Source: Xestospongia muta
Lineage: Eukaryota; Porifera; Demospongiae; Haplosclerida; Petrosiidae
NCBI GenBank assembly: GCA_963693285.1
Contig: OY848917.1
Coordinates: 27,157,745-27,221,744, forward strand
Direction: 5' to 3'
Length of the DNA stretch: 64,000 bases
The number at the start of each line of letters is the position of its first letter. Position 1 is the stretch's first letter. A model generated the notes under the pieces. It was not told where the DNA came from. It saw only the letters and a list, made by a program, of their open reading frames with translations, and did no database searches. The translations under genes were made by a program, and so were the position numbers. This document shows positions 1-11,281 of this stretch, in pieces.

Positions 1-472
1 AATCTGTCAGCTTGTTCCACCTGGACATTGATTGTGTCAGTTTTTGAGATGCAGATACAGCTTCAGTTATTGTCAGCTGATTGCCAAGGTTTGCCTTATG
101 CTTTTTATTAGGTTTGTCAGCTTGGGCTGTAAGTGACAAGTAAATACTGTGGTGGTGTTCAACTAAATAAAGTATGTAACACTTTAAGAACAGTCTATGT
201 GATGGAAAGTAGCTAGATAATTAACGTTGAACTGAAACGTCTTTGAAACTTATCATGTCTATTTCTTACATAGGGAATACAAAGTAATGTACATTTATTG
301 TTATTAGTTTATGATTTAACACACCGATCAAATTAATATTTATACGTTAATTATTAGTCAATTAACTGTGTCTGATTATTAAAATGATTATATATCATTG
401 TACAAATTGGTTAGTTCATTTAACCAATATGTGTGACCTGATTTGCAATAAGGGACCACTTCTGTCAAACAT

Positions 473-638
473 TTGTGACCTGATTTGTGAAAAGGGACCA
501 GCACTGTTAAACAGGTCAAAAAAAAGCTTTGTATGCATACAGTTACCATGAATAGCTGTGCACATATAGCAACTGTATGTACACAAAACTGTTTATTGAT
601 ATTTTCATAGTGGTCCCTTTTCACAAATCATGTCACAA
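473..638. repeat. Inverted repeat inside the long repeat
   Basis: The arm at 473-503 (TTGTGACCTGATTTGTGAAA followed by AGGGACC) is the near-exact reverse complement of 608-638. A further partial copy of the left arm lies at 432-458. The same structure is present in the second long repeat around 10,535-10,700. It looks like a small non-autonomous DNA element or a hairpin-forming part of the larger repeat. Confidence 0.7.
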
Positions 639-1287
639 GAAGTGTTCCTTTATTGAAATCAGATTGCATATAGAGTGTGAGAGTTTAAATAGTTAACATG
701 CTTCAGACTTCTGTTTCTGTCAATGCGAGCTGCAATTTATATAGCTATTCTATTATATATAATTTACTATGAAATTGATAGCATGTTTATCTAACAATAA
801 CATGTATATATGTGACCATAAATACAAAAATGGTACCTAATGCGCAAAAAGATTTCAAACAAATGCTTGCTAATAAATTGTTGCTATGCAGCCATCTTGA
901 ATAGGAAGTTACTAAAATTCACCAAATGACAAGCTCAATAAGTGACTTTTATGATTACCAAATTACGTTGCTTCATTGCTCAAGATGGATGCCTACCAAC
1001 CATTTCTTCACAAGCGTTTGTTCAAAATTAGTTTGCGCATTAAGTATCATTTTCATATTTATGACCACATATATATATACTTTAATATATTACCTTGTTT
1101 TTATCAAAGGTAGTGTTGTAAGAGGACGACATAGCCAGCTTAGTTTTAGATTCATGGAATCTGATGATGAATATTGATTTAAACGATATTTCATTTGTCT
1201 CTTTGAAACTTACTGAGAGAGCTATATTTCATTTTACTCTCAGGCGACTTTGGGGGGGTTTCATGTGGCCTGGCTTGACAGCAACGT

Positions 1288-1891
1288 GGAGGGTCTGGTC
1301 AACTCTAAGTATAGCTTTCCTTCAGAGAACTACCGGAAATCCGGTAGTCGATAAGTGGTTATAAAAGGGAGGAGGGCAAACGCCCACTTTAAAAATGCTG
1401 ACTCAACAGAAGCACAACGCCAGATACATATAGCAGTTCTTTCAAGTGTATTTTCAGTGTAATTGAGCTCAGAAGGCTCCTTTGTTCTGCCCAATGCAAA
1501 TCGTCATGAAGTTTACTTATGCTTTCATCAGCCGAGTTGTAATAAAGTATAACCTTCGAAACTGTCATAGATAATTGAGATGCTGCAATTCAAGCTGCTA
1601 CTACTAGACTTATAGGAGTTACACTGAAAAGGTGAAGCAACTTGAAGTAATAATGACTTTCATCTTGGGGAGTTATGTCTTTGTGACTCTTCCGACAGGC
1701 TATGGCAAGTCCTTGATCTTTGGCTATATACCATTTATCTTTGATGGAATTAAAAGTAAGACTACAGTTTGTTGAGTCAGCGTTTTTAAAGTGGGTGTAT
1801 GCCCTCCTCCCTCTTAACAGCACTTATGGACTACCGGATTTTCGGTAGTTCTCTGAACGAGAGCTATACATACAGTTGACCAGACCCTCCC
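1288..1891. mobile_element. Non-autonomous DNA element with ~115 bp terminal inverted repeats
   Basis: The left end (GGAGGGTCTGGTCAACT, from 1,288 to about 1,405) reappears as its reverse complement at about 1,775-1,891. The inverted match continues through AACTACCGGAAATCCGGTAG, a GGGAGGAGGGCA block and ACTTTAAAAATGCTGACTCA. The 370 bp between the arms has no convincing ORF, so I read it as a MITE-like element. The second copy of the surrounding long repeat lacks the whole block, which supports insertion here or excision/deletion there. Confidence 0.8.
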
Positions 1892-2130
1892 TTCCCGTAG
1901 GTGGGAGGGGCTGGCTACGCGAGACTATAAAACAACGATATTCATTTAATGTGGGTGAGGTCAATGTCGTAATTACTTGTCTTTTCTTTAGAAAAAAAAT
2001 ATTTTTGACTGACATTGATAGCTTACTAGTTTATCTACTTGCACGAGCAATCTGGGTAGGGCACGCATATTACAGTTGCAAAAAAGAAATTTAGTTTTGT
2101 GTAAACTGTTAATTTTATTATAATAATAAA

Positions 2131-2550
2131 ATGGCGTCTCGGTGTTGTAAATGTATGAGCTCTGGGATTTGTGTAGCCTGTTCATGTGCTCACCAGCATA
2201 CACCTTGCTCAAATTGTTATCCGTCAAGGGTTGGCCGTTGTCGGGATTTAGCTCGCCATTCAAATACATCTTGGACGTTGTCCATGTCTGATAGTGAAGA
2301 TGATTCCGAAGTTCACAAGGGAGATTGCCATATTGTATCATGTGTCGCCACCGCTCCCTGTGCTCAGCCTTCCTCCGTTTCCATCTCGTCTCAGCCTGTG
2401 ATCACTCTCTCTTCTTCACCTCAATCTCCCCAGGTTGTTGAATTACCCTCGTTTCACCTGTTATCCAATCCGCATTTCCAGTGGAATGATCTTTCAGGTG
2501 ATGAATGTGTAGAGTTAGTTAGCCGATGCTACTCAAAAGCGGTTCATTGA
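2131..2550 (+). pseudogene. Cysteine-rich N-terminal ORF of a retroelement
   Basis: This 139-codon ORF starts with a dense cysteine cluster: CCKC, then C-x2-C-x-CAH, then C-x2-C-x8-C within the first 40 residues. A Ser/Thr/Pro-rich tail follows. A CxxC-rich, possibly zinc-binding segment like this is what I recall upstream of reverse transcriptases carrying a GAAGPSGLD-type motif, and such a transcriptase lies 350 bp downstream. The DNA between (2,551-2,890) has no open frame but gives broken readable pieces, so the two were probably once one polyprotein or adjacent ORFs. It ends at an in-frame TGA; I treat it as part of a dead element. Confidence 0.6.
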
Positions 2551-2889
2551 TTCCTAACTTGTTTAAAATTCCTTATGGAAAGAAGGTAGAGTTTTTTTAA
2601 AGGAGCTAACCCATCTCTTTTGATTCTACTCTGAGGATTCAGCCATAGCGTAGTGCATTGCTCTGAAGGCTGCATTCGTATTTCCATTGCTTGTTCTATA
2701 AAAACCCCACTGTAGATCTAAAGCTAGGGAGCATGCCACCACTCTTGGACGCCGTTTGAAATGGTTTATTTGTTGATTTGTTAAATGAAGGGAACACCAT
2801 GCAGAAGCAGTTTCGGAGTGGGCATCGTTTTATGAAAAAACCTGATCTTCTAAGTTTATTCTTGTATTTTATGTTTGATGGCAAGGTCA

Positions 2890-4459
2890 AAGCTGCTCTA
2901 CGTGCTCTGAATGAATCTGGTTCCAAGGCAGGTCAGCCTCCCACTCTCTGATTCTGATCCATCCTTGGGTACTCTTCGAGACGTTTTATTTAAAAAACAC
3001 CCTGATCCAGCACCTGTCTCTCTTGCTCACTGTTTATTGACTGAGATACCTCCTTTGGATCATGAACTGCATTCTGTCAACTTTGAACAGATCAATGGTG
3101 TTCTGGTTAGAAGAATGATTTTGCGGATGGATGGTGCTGCTGGCCCATCGGGTTTGGATGTGTCGAGTTGGAAGAGAATGTGTTCATCCTTTGGTAGAGA
3201 GTCCGAAGACCTGTGTGAGTGAATTGCGAGTATTGCAAGGAAAATGTGTAGAAGCTATGGGGATCCAGCTGGAATTGAGGTACGAAATGGCGAGTAGACT
3301 GGTAGCGTTAAGTAAAAACCCAGGTGTTCATCCGATTGGGGTAGGCGAAGTATGTTGTAGGTTGATTGGGAAAGCAGCAATGACTGTAATTAGACAAGAT
3401 GTTATAGAAATTACTGGGTGCCAACAATTGTGTGCTGGTCAATAGTCATCATGTGAGGCCATTGTTCACTGTGTGAGAGAGTTGTATGACTCTGGTGAGA
3501 TGGAAGGAATTCTCTGTGTTGATGCATCCAATGCATTCAATGCTCTTAATAGAGGTTTGGCTTTTCATAACATACTTCATCTATGCCCCTCCCTCGGACG
3601 ACTGCTTATTAATACTTACCAGTCACATAGTTCTTTGTTTATTGATGGTGACTGCATATTATCTAAGGAGGGTACTACACAGGGAGACCCCCTGGCTATG
3701 TCTATTGTCGCAGTTGCTTCAATTTCACTGATCAGGGAACTAGACGAATTGACAGATGTGATACAGTTATGGTACGGAGATGATGCAACAGTCAATGGAG
3801 AAATGAGTGAGTTAAAGAAATGGTGTGATAACATTAATACACTAGGTAAACAATATGGCTACTTTCCTAATGCATGTAAGACTGTTTTGTTGGTTAGAGA
3901 GGAGTTATATGAGAGAGCATGCAGATATTTCGAAGGGTCAAATGTTATGATTAGGACTAATGGTGTTAAACTCTTGGGGTCTCCAATTGGTACTGAAGCA
4001 TTCATGGAGTCTCAATTTAAGAGCAAGTTTTAGAGTTGGACAGCAGATATGGATTTGTTGTCTGATATTGCTGAATCTCAACCACAACCCGCTTATGCAG
4101 CATTTGTACATGGAGTTTATAGTAGATGGACTTATTTTTGTAGATCCTGCTCTGTCCCAGTTGATCATCTCAATTGTTAGGAGAAGAAAATTTGGTACAA
4201 GTTTATTTCAGCACTATCAGGAAGGAGCTCCATCAATGACCTCGAGAGGGACTGGTTGGCTCTCCCGAACCATTTTGGTGGGATGTGTCTAATCTATCCT
4301 ACTAGGTATTCCAATAGTCAATATGAGGCTTCATTAGCAATTACTCAACCTCTCATTAATTGTATATTGAATGGTAAGAGGAAGCTACCATACGAAATAA
4401 TGGAGAGACAGATGGAGTTAGTTGATGAGGACTCAAGTAAGAGAGCAAATGATGTTTGA
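2890..4459 (+). pseudogene. Reverse transcriptase of a retroelement, degenerate
   Basis: The product would copy element RNA into DNA. Readable motifs in order are DGAAGPSGLD (about 3,137), DASNAFNALNR (about 3,521), TTQGDPLAM (about 3,675) and the catalytic-type WYGDDA (about 3,770). These match the order of RT palm motifs, with GDD where many elements have ADD. A C-terminal stretch around 4,250-4,330 reads LALPNHFGGMCL. The frame changes near 3,190-3,225, and stops interrupt at 3,443-3,445 and 4,031-4,033. There is no intact endonuclease or integrase nearby, so I cannot assign the superfamily. It is not an active element. Confidence 0.8.
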
Positions 4460-5464
4460 ATGCATTTTTAAATTTTGTTTCCATAAGTAATGTTAAGTAG
4501 TGATTTTCAGTACATCATAGTCTGCTCCCTCATAAATGTGTTCATCACTTCCTTCATAAGTTCTTTTTTGATCAACCATCCCATACAATGGTTCTTTATG
4601 TTTTCTGTATAATGAATTGAATTACATTACTAAATATACATTAACATATAAAATACTTTAAATATATGACAATTATTAATGAATTAACCTCATCATGAAA
4701 TACAACTTTTAAATAAACATATGATTCACTGTTGTGAATATAACAAATAAATTGACCAAAGTCTAAGAGAGAACAATTAACTCTTTCTACCTGACAACTT
4801 AGAGGAAAATACTGTCAGGTATTTGCTTATCTTACTCTACAAATTATAGCACCTGTTATGTGTATGGTCAGACACTTCCATAATCTTACAATACTGTTCT
4901 TAACTCAGTATAGTGTAATTTGAGTGACTGTCAAGTAACATTTTTTCAGACTTTCAGTGCTTTAGGAAAGCCAAAGATAGTAGTGAGGCTAATGTGATGT
5001 TGTATGAGAGCTTGCTTGTATGAAACTATTGCTTAGTTACAGATGCTTTTATAGATCTCTTGCTCATGGCTTCAATTATTCAGCAATAAATTAACACTTA
5101 CTACAAAGACTGTACTACAAAGAGAATACTTACTACAAAAAGTACATTTACTACAAAGACTCCACTTCAAAGCTTAACATTCCACTACAAAGAAAGAGCT
5201 TGTTTGGTTTCCGTAGTGGCTTAAGTATTTGAAAATTTTACTAGATTTAATTTGGCTTTTGTGCATAATTTAATATTGTGTTGTACATTGTATTGGCAAG
5301 CAATGGTAGTTGAAATGACATAATGCTTTTTAAAGCATAATGGAGAGTTCTACAGACTCTATTATAAGTGTTGTTTTAGTACTACTATAACTATGACTGT
5401 ATTCTTTGAGGCTTAAATTACTCTAGCCAAGTTAGACTTATGAATAAAATTGGAGAAAACACCT
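4460..5464. other. Gene-poor spacer with a short ACTACAAAG repeat
   Basis: No coding signal is visible. At 5,096-5,192 the motif ACTACAAAG recurs several times in slightly diverged form. Around 4,930-4,985 there is a degraded copy of the 5' end of the small secreted-protein gene (compare 6,360-6,410), in the same orientation but with no intact signal peptide. Confidence 0.5.
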
Positions 5465-6785
5465 AAATAAATAAATAATATGTATGGCTTCTTATTTATT
5501 TCAATGTTAATATACATTTGTGGCATATTGGTCTGCTATTATACTAGTGACTTTGTAAAAACTACAACACAATAAAAGAAGCAATCAATAATCAATCTTG
5601 TTGTTAAATCTGAATTAATAAGCAGTAATAGAACAGAGACTCATGGCTCAAATAGTTATGACTACATGTGAGATACTTGGAGGAATGCCATCTCTAGCTC
5701 GTTCTCAGAAACGTAGAACAAAACTGGTCACTAGACTATATAAACTTTATTTTGAAATTAATCACAAAATTGACACTTAATAGAAGCTCATAATGTTTGT
5801 CAGTGTCATTTTAATTATAGTATAAAATACTTTACTATCTGTAACTCAACTGAGTCTTGGTTACCATAGAAACAAAGCCCAATAAGGAGTCATTTACAAT
5901 GAGAAAGGAAGCCAAAAGTAGTCTTTGTAGTTTGCAAGAGCTGGATAATGTTACAACAACAAAGCATCTGTCACCCATGACTACATTTTATCTTATTTTG
6001 CATATACTCTTGGAGTATTTTGGACTTCGTGCATCAAAGTTTCCAAATGCAGTAGCCAAAGGTACTAGATTACCAACTGGATAATACCATAGTCCAATAT
6101 TAGAGTGACTATTAGCACTCTGACACCACAAGCAATCAGTGGTACCATCATAATTCATAACTACATCAAAGAACTGTCCACCACGAATCATTGAGAAGTC
6201 TGGTATTATCTTTGTCTCATAGGCCAGATATAATTGAACACCTATGATCACGAACTATGTTAATAATGATTCTAATAAACCCATGATTACTCACCATTGC
6301 TAGGTCTCTTGTTAGGTGGTTGTCCAGCTCCTTGAAGGACTAGTAGTAAGACACAAGACAATCCAAGTATCATCTTTTCAGAATTTCAGTGCTTTAAGAA
6401 AGCCAAAGAAATAAATAATATTTATGGCTTCTTATTTATTTCAATGTTAATATACATTTGTGGCAATTTAGTCTGCTATTATACTAGTGACTTTGTAAAA
6501 ACTACAACACAATAAAAGAAGCAATCAATAATTAGAAGCTCATAATGTTTGTCAGTGTCATTTTAATTATAGTATAAAATACTTTACTATCTGTAACTCA
6601 ACTGAGTCTTGGTTACCATAGAAACAAAGCCCAATGAGGAGTCATTTACAACGAGAAAGGAAGCCAAAAGTAGTCTTTGTAGTTTGCCCAACAATTAATG
6701 ACATGTGCAAGAGCTGGATAATGTTACAACAACAAAGCATCTGTCACCCATGACTACATTTTATCTTATTTTGCATATGCAAATA
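5465..6785. repeat. Duplicated flank of the small secreted-protein gene
   Basis: Blocks 5,465-5,600 and 5,780-6,005 recur in the same order at 6,408-6,535 and 6,535-6,780 with few differences, for example the shared run ACTAGTGACTTTGTAAAAAC. The second copy lacks the coding exon and has closed up. This is the footprint of a local tandem duplication in which only one gene copy stayed intact. Confidence 0.8.
5988..6373 (-). CDS. Small secreted protein, two exons, unknown family
   Basis: Read on the minus strand, exon 1 (6,373-6,295) encodes MILGLSCVLLLVLQGAGQ, a clear signal peptide. It ends at a GTGAGT donor. Exon 2 (6,241-5,988) follows a TCATAG acceptor in matching phase and runs to TAA. 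The joined length is 333 bases, so 110 residues, and the division by three supports the model. The mature part contains a CLWC motif and the run GLWYYPVGNLVP, with no transmembrane segment. I do not recognise the family. It is probably secreted. Partial copies of its ends on both sides show it belonged to a small tandem array. Confidence 0.6.
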
Positions 6786-6856
6786 TAATAAGTATGTACT
6801 TGGTCTATTCATTGGATTAATGTTGACCTTATAAATAAAGTAGGGCTCAACTGTAT

Positions 6857-7643
6857 GATTATAAATATCTCGGTGTTATTATCTCACCCAATTTATCATA
6901 GTCTTCCCACATCCAATGTCTTCATTCTAAACTCATCAAACTATTGGGGTCATCTACTATCAGCATGCTTCTTCTCAAACGTTTTTAACATTGTATTGGT
7001 CTCTTGCCATTCCCTATTTCACCTATTGCTCTTCCGTCTGGGACCACCAGTATCTTCCACTATTCTGAAATTCTTGAAAAAACTCAACACTTTGCTTTAA
7101 AAATGTGGAGTGCTTCTTGTTGTAACTTGACTGATGATGTAACAACTTGTCCTATGTTGACATCACTATGTGTAATAGAGTTAATAATGTTAGGTTTAGT
7201 TTGGGGATTAGGTGATGTTATTATTAAAATGACATTACTACGTGTCATTTCATTATGATGTCATCATATTCAAGTTACACAAAGAACCACCCGAAATGTG
7301 CTCTCATAAATAGGACAGTCATTATTTGTCTCTTCTCTCAACCTTTAACCTTTCATCCCTTTCAACTTGTCACTCTATTTCTAAATTATGCCTTCTTTAT
7401 AAAACTACTAACAATCTCTTTTATTTTCCTTCTGATAATTTTATCCACAAATCTCCTCCAAGTCATACTTCTTCTCATCAAGTCATCCTCTCACCTTTTC
7501 CATCCCTATTACTTGCCCATCTGTTTCACAAAACTAATTTGTCCCTTCCATTCTCTCTCTCTGTGGAATTCACTTCCTTATCATGTGAAATCTAGTTTGT
7601 CTCTGATCACTTTTAAATCTAATGTAAATATGTTTATTCACTA
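6857..7643 (+). pseudogene. LINE reverse transcriptase, C-terminal fragment
   Basis: The frame from 6,857 reads DYKYLGVIISPNLS, then after stops ALKMWSAS (about 7,095), LCLLYKTTNN (about 7,385) and finally SLWNSLPYHVKSS (about 7,560). This order is typical of the C-terminal end of non-LTR retrotransposon ORF2 proteins of the CR1/L2/Jockey kind. Several stops and frame changes break it, and the segment near 7,110-7,300 does not align with the pattern, suggesting an insertion. The catalytic domain is absent. It is a 5'-truncated dead copy, as is usual for LINEs. Confidence 0.7.
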
Positions 7644-7829
7644 GTCATCCACTTGCTATCATTTATCACCCTAAAACCTAACAGATATCATTAATCATCA
7701 ATTTTTATCTTCATCATACTTTATCCAGTAATTTCATACTATATCGTTTATTATCGTTCTACTCTGTCTGTGCCCTTTTAACTAGCAGTATATAGGTATT
7801 TGGCATTCATTTTGTCAATTAAAAGAATA

Positions 7830-8058
7830 GACAGACAGACAGACAGACTGACTGACAGACAAATAGATAGATAAATAGGTAAGTAGATAGATAGATTGTG
7901 AAGTAGGGATACTACTGTACTTAAAGTTGGCCATGGTAAGCTTATTTCAATATAAAAACATATATATCTATATGTATATATATTATATATGTGTGTGTGT
8001 GTATACATACATACATACATACATATACGTATGTATGTATGTATGTATGTCTGTATGC
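7830..8058. repeat. Compound microsatellite with palindromic core
   Basis: AGAC/ACTG units at 7,830-7,860 and TAGA units to about 7,897 are followed after a spacer by AT and GT runs. Then comes a CATA run at 8,005-8,026 that turns into TATG units to 8,051. The CATA/TATG part is a near-perfect palindrome that could extrude a cruciform. Confidence 0.9.
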
Positions 8059-8205
8059 AGCAGCAATTTGTAACAGACAGTAAGCTTAACAGCTTGAAAC
8101 ATATTTTTAATTTAGTTTTAGTTTAAGTGTCAATAAATTATAAATGTCATATCTAATTTAATAAAAAGTTACAGATATGTATGATGAATTCTATCTTTTC
8201 TGAAG

Positions 8206-9636
8206 TTAAAAATTATTTCTTAAACTACAACGTTTTAAGTTGTAAACATTGTTAGAATTTCCATTTTTTCTGATAAATGTTTTTACAATTCTAGCTTGAT
8301 ATGAACCACCTCCAATAACTATAAGATGTTTTGCTTCAGATACAGCTTCTGTTTCAACAAGAGATGCAAAACCAGCATCATCAGGACCACCATATATTAA
8401 AGGGTTGTACTCATTAATTTGGTAAGTACCATTTTCTAAAACAGTTTGTTCAATGAGGTTTTGCATTGGTATTCCATCAATTTTAAAGTTACCAAAAGCA
8501 CTTCCCCACTGTCCCAAGTCCCAAAAATGAAGAGAAGTTAAATTTGGATCTTCAGCTTGGAGCTCCTTTCTTATTATACTAATCATACTAAAACACTTCC
8601 ACAAAAGTTTCCTTTTGAACTTGTCCCTGATTATAGATCGAAAATGTTCGGAACGCATCTGTATTCCTATAAATGGCCTTCCACTGGTAACAATTTGAAG
8701 AAATCTTCTAGTGTAAGTAATAACAAGCTTACTAACTTTTAAACCATCAATTGGCATTTTGTTAAATGAAGGAACATTATTTATTCTAGTTCTAATACCA
8801 CCTGATTTTATTAGTCCTCTCCATGTTGTAAGAACTACAGAAGTGTTATCTTTTATTTTCCACTCTCTTATTAAATTATTGCCATTGTATGGAGCCCATG
8901 AACGAATGCAATATGTAGCAAAAACGGTAAAGTTTTCAACATCATATTCAATTGCTAACTCATTTAACTCTGTCAAAAAATCATCTTGTATTTCAGCGAT
9001 CTCTTCTACAAAACTACACTCAATTATTGAGGCATTTTGAAGAAGTGGTGCCACTATGTTACCTCCTAAAGAATCGTAACAAGCAGAACAAGAATAAGAG
9101 AGATAAATTGGATGTATTAGAATCAGTGATCGATATGACCTTGTCATAAATATATCTAGATCTTTTAGTTGTGGCAAATGACTAGCTTGTAAGTCAGCTT
9201 GTAAAGTATCTTCATCGTAGAGAGTAAAAAGACTAATGTTTGATGGACAAAATCTCCCAAGTCTGTTTGGCCTTTCGGTACATCGTAAACTTTCTCTCAT
9301 ATAAAGACAGTGGCAGTATTTACCATTAATAGTACAAAGACGAGAGTCACAAGTAATTGGAGCAACTGGTTTAGCATTTAACAGATTAGCAACTTCAATA
9401 AAATTGATGAGATGGTATTGACACATTCCTAATTGTTCAGCAAAAAGCCTAACTGCCAGAAAGCGTTGTTGTTTAAAGTTGCCCTCATACTTTTGAAAGA
9501 GTATAGAATTAGCAATTGATGTAAAATGGTTTGATTGTACGAACACTAATATAAATATCAGTTCAATGATGATGACAAAACAGGTGAAGGAACCGAGGCT
9601 CCTCTTATTTCTATAGTGCAGGAAAATATTAGTCAT
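8206..9636 (-). CDS. Type II membrane protein, possible glycosyltransferase
   Basis: An uninterrupted 476-residue ORF with no intron. The N terminus has a short basic cytoplasmic stretch (HYRNKRS) and then a single hydrophobic helix at about residues 16-35. This is type II topology, typical of Golgi enzymes. The lumenal part has many cysteines in the first half and several NxS/T sites. Two segments, RPFIGIQMRSEHF (about residue 318) and KHLIVIGGGSYQARIVKTF (about residue 436), are reminiscent of the nucleotide-sugar-binding Arg motif and the C-terminal region of O-fucosyltransferase-like folds. This assignment is inference from a weak pattern. A lineage-specific membrane protein of other function is possible. 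The length and absence of disruptions argue for a real gene. Confidence 0.75.
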   Translation of the reverse strand: MTNIFLHYRNKRSLGSFTCFVIIIELIFILVFVQSNHFTSIANSILFQKYEGNFKQQRFLAVRLFAEQLGMCQYHLINFIEVANLLNAKPVAPITCDSRLCTINGKYCHCLYMRESLRCTERPNRLGRFCPSNISLFTLYDEDTLQADLQASHLPQLKDLDIFMTRSYRSLILIHPIYLSYSCSACYDSLGGNIVAPLLQNASIIECSFVEEIAEIQDDFLTELNELAIEYDVENFTVFATYCIRSWAPYNGNNLIREWKIKDNTSVVLTTWRGLIKSGGIRTRINNVPSFNKMPIDGLKVSKLVITYTRRFLQIVTSGRPFIGIQMRSEHFRSIIRDKFKRKLLWKCFSMISIIRKELQAEDPNLTSLHFWDLGQWGSAFGNFKIDGIPMQNLIEQTVLENGTYQINEYNPLIYGGPDDAGFASLVETEAVSEAKHLIVIGGGSYQARIVKTFIRKNGNSNNVYNLKRCSLRNNF

Positions 9637-9965
9637 AATATATATATTGGTTTGATTTTTAAATAGTTTGCTTAAATAGATTGGGAATTTTAAAAGAAAA
9701 TTAATATTAACATTTCTAGTTCTAGACTTTTAAGTTAAGAACTGACAATTTTATGTATAGCTATAATTGCTGAGTCAAAGAACTTTATCTCTTATTTATC
9801 TAATTCATCAAACTCAGTAATATTTAGTTAATGCTTTGCAAATCTATAACCAACAAAACATTGTGGTCAGCTACAGAATAGTTGTGTCCTTGTTAACAAA
9901 TTATATATGATGTATTATTGACTCAGGTATATAAGGCATGGAACCAAAACTTCATGTGCATTCAT

Positions 9966-10181
9966 CACTATAAAAATTGATCAGTTACTTTATACATTTA
10001 TTTATAACTTATATGGACTTATTACTATGGAATCTAATTCATATAAATGCATTATTTGCTATATAATCTGTTGACTATTACAAAGCAACAAATTAAATAG
10101 TGAATAATTCACATCAATTTTGAATTCCATGTAAACCATATATACCAATTAGTTGTTAAAATAACATTAAATTTTATAGTG
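9966..10181. mobile_element. MITE, CACTATAAAA family, copy 1
   Basis: It begins CACTATAAAA and ends with the inverted TTTTATAGTG. Inner arms ATTACTATGGAATCTA and GAATTCCAT are also inverted. The same design recurs at 16,458-16,703 and, as a core, at 41,944-42,060. No ORF is present, so it is non-autonomous. Confidence 0.75.
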
Positions 10182-10219
10182 GATTATTCAGATTCCTCAT
10201 TGCCTAACAAGAACATTAT

Positions 10220-11281
10220 CAATTAAATAAAGTATGTAACACTTTAACAACAGTCTATGTGATGAAAAGTAGCTAGATAGTTAACGTTGAACTGAAACGT
10301 CTTTGAAACTTATCATGTCTATTTCTGACACAAGGAATACAAAGTAATGTACTTTTATTATTATATGTTTATAGTTTAACACACCTATCAAATTAATATT
10401 TATACGTTAATTATTAGTCAATTAACTGTGTCCAATTATTAAAATGATTATATATCATTGTACAAATTGATTAGTTCATTTAACCAATATGTGTGACCTG
10501 ATTTGCAATAAGGGACCACTTCTGTCAAACATTTGTGACCTGATTTGTGAAAAGGGACCAGCACTGTTAAACAGGTCAAAAAAGCTTTGTATGCATACAG
10601 TTACCATGAATAGCTGTGCACATATAGCAACTGTATGTACACAAAACTGTTTATTGAGATGCTTTCATAGTGGTCCCTTTTCACAAATCATGTCACAAGA
10701 AGTGTTCCCTTATCGAAATCAGATCACATATAGAGTGGGAGAATTTTAACATTTAACATGCTTCGGACTTCTGTTTTTGTCAACGTCAGCTGCAATTTAT
10801 TCAGTTATTCTATTATATATAATTTACTATGAAATTGACAGCATGTTTATCTAACAATAACATGTATATATATATACTTTAATATATTACCTTGTTTTCA
10901 TAAAAAGTAGTTTTGTAAGAGGACGACATAGCCAGCTTAGTTTTAGATTCATGGAATCTGATGATGAATATTGATTTAAACGATATTTCATTTGCCTTTT
11001 TGAAACTTACTGAGAAAGCTATATTTCATTTTACTATCAAGCGACTTTGGGGCGTTTCATGTAATGTGTAGCCTGGCTTGACGGCAACGTGAAATAACGA
11101 TATTCATTTAAAGTGGGTGCGGTCAATGTCGTAATTACTTGTCCTTTGCTTTAGAAAAAAATATTTTTGACTGGCATTGATAGCTTACTAGTTTATCTAC
11201 CTGCACGAGCAGTCTAGGTAGCTCACGCATATTATTACAGTTTCAAAAAAGAAATTTAACTTTGTGTAAACTGTTAATTTT
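10220..11281. repeat. Long dispersed repeat, copy 2
   Basis: Colinear with 160-2,117 but shorter: it lacks the blocks corresponding to about 815-1,065 and to the inverted-repeat element at 1,288-1,891. It ends at CTGTTAATTTT, the same base where copy 1 ends, which fixes the real boundary of the repeat. The small ORF at 10,489-10,749 runs across its internal hairpin and is not a gene. Confidence 0.85.

Larger units (their letters stand above)
160..2117. repeat. Long dispersed repeat, copy 1
   Basis: This stretch is colinear with 10,220-11,281, starting at the shared block AACTAAATAAAGTATGTAAC (AATTAAATAAAG in the other copy) and ending at TGTGTAAACTGTTAATTTT. Relative to copy 2 it carries extra DNA at roughly 815-1,065 and 1,290-1,925, the latter being a separate long inverted-repeat element. 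Small ORFs inside are not convincing genes. It ends 14 bases before the cysteine-rich ORF of the retroelement, so it could be that element's 5' region, but copy 2 is not followed by the same ORF, which argues for an independent repeat. Confidence 0.85.

Noticed and set aside
473..638. Possible tRNA or other structured RNA gene in the hairpin region
   Set aside because: No A/B box or cloverleaf pattern. It is a dispersed inverted repeat also present at about 10,535-10,700.
7778..8020. Minus-strand ORF of 80 residues rich in Tyr, Ser and Leu
   Set aside because: It is the compound microsatellite read in one frame, with no family resemblance.
7981..8058. CRISPR-like or other regularly spaced repeat array
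   Set aside because: The units are contiguous four-base microsatellites without spacers, and the sequence is eukaryotic.
10489..10749. 86-residue ORF in the second long repeat
   Set aside because: It reads across inverted repeats, and the equivalent frame in copy 1 is not open, so it is not conserved as protein.
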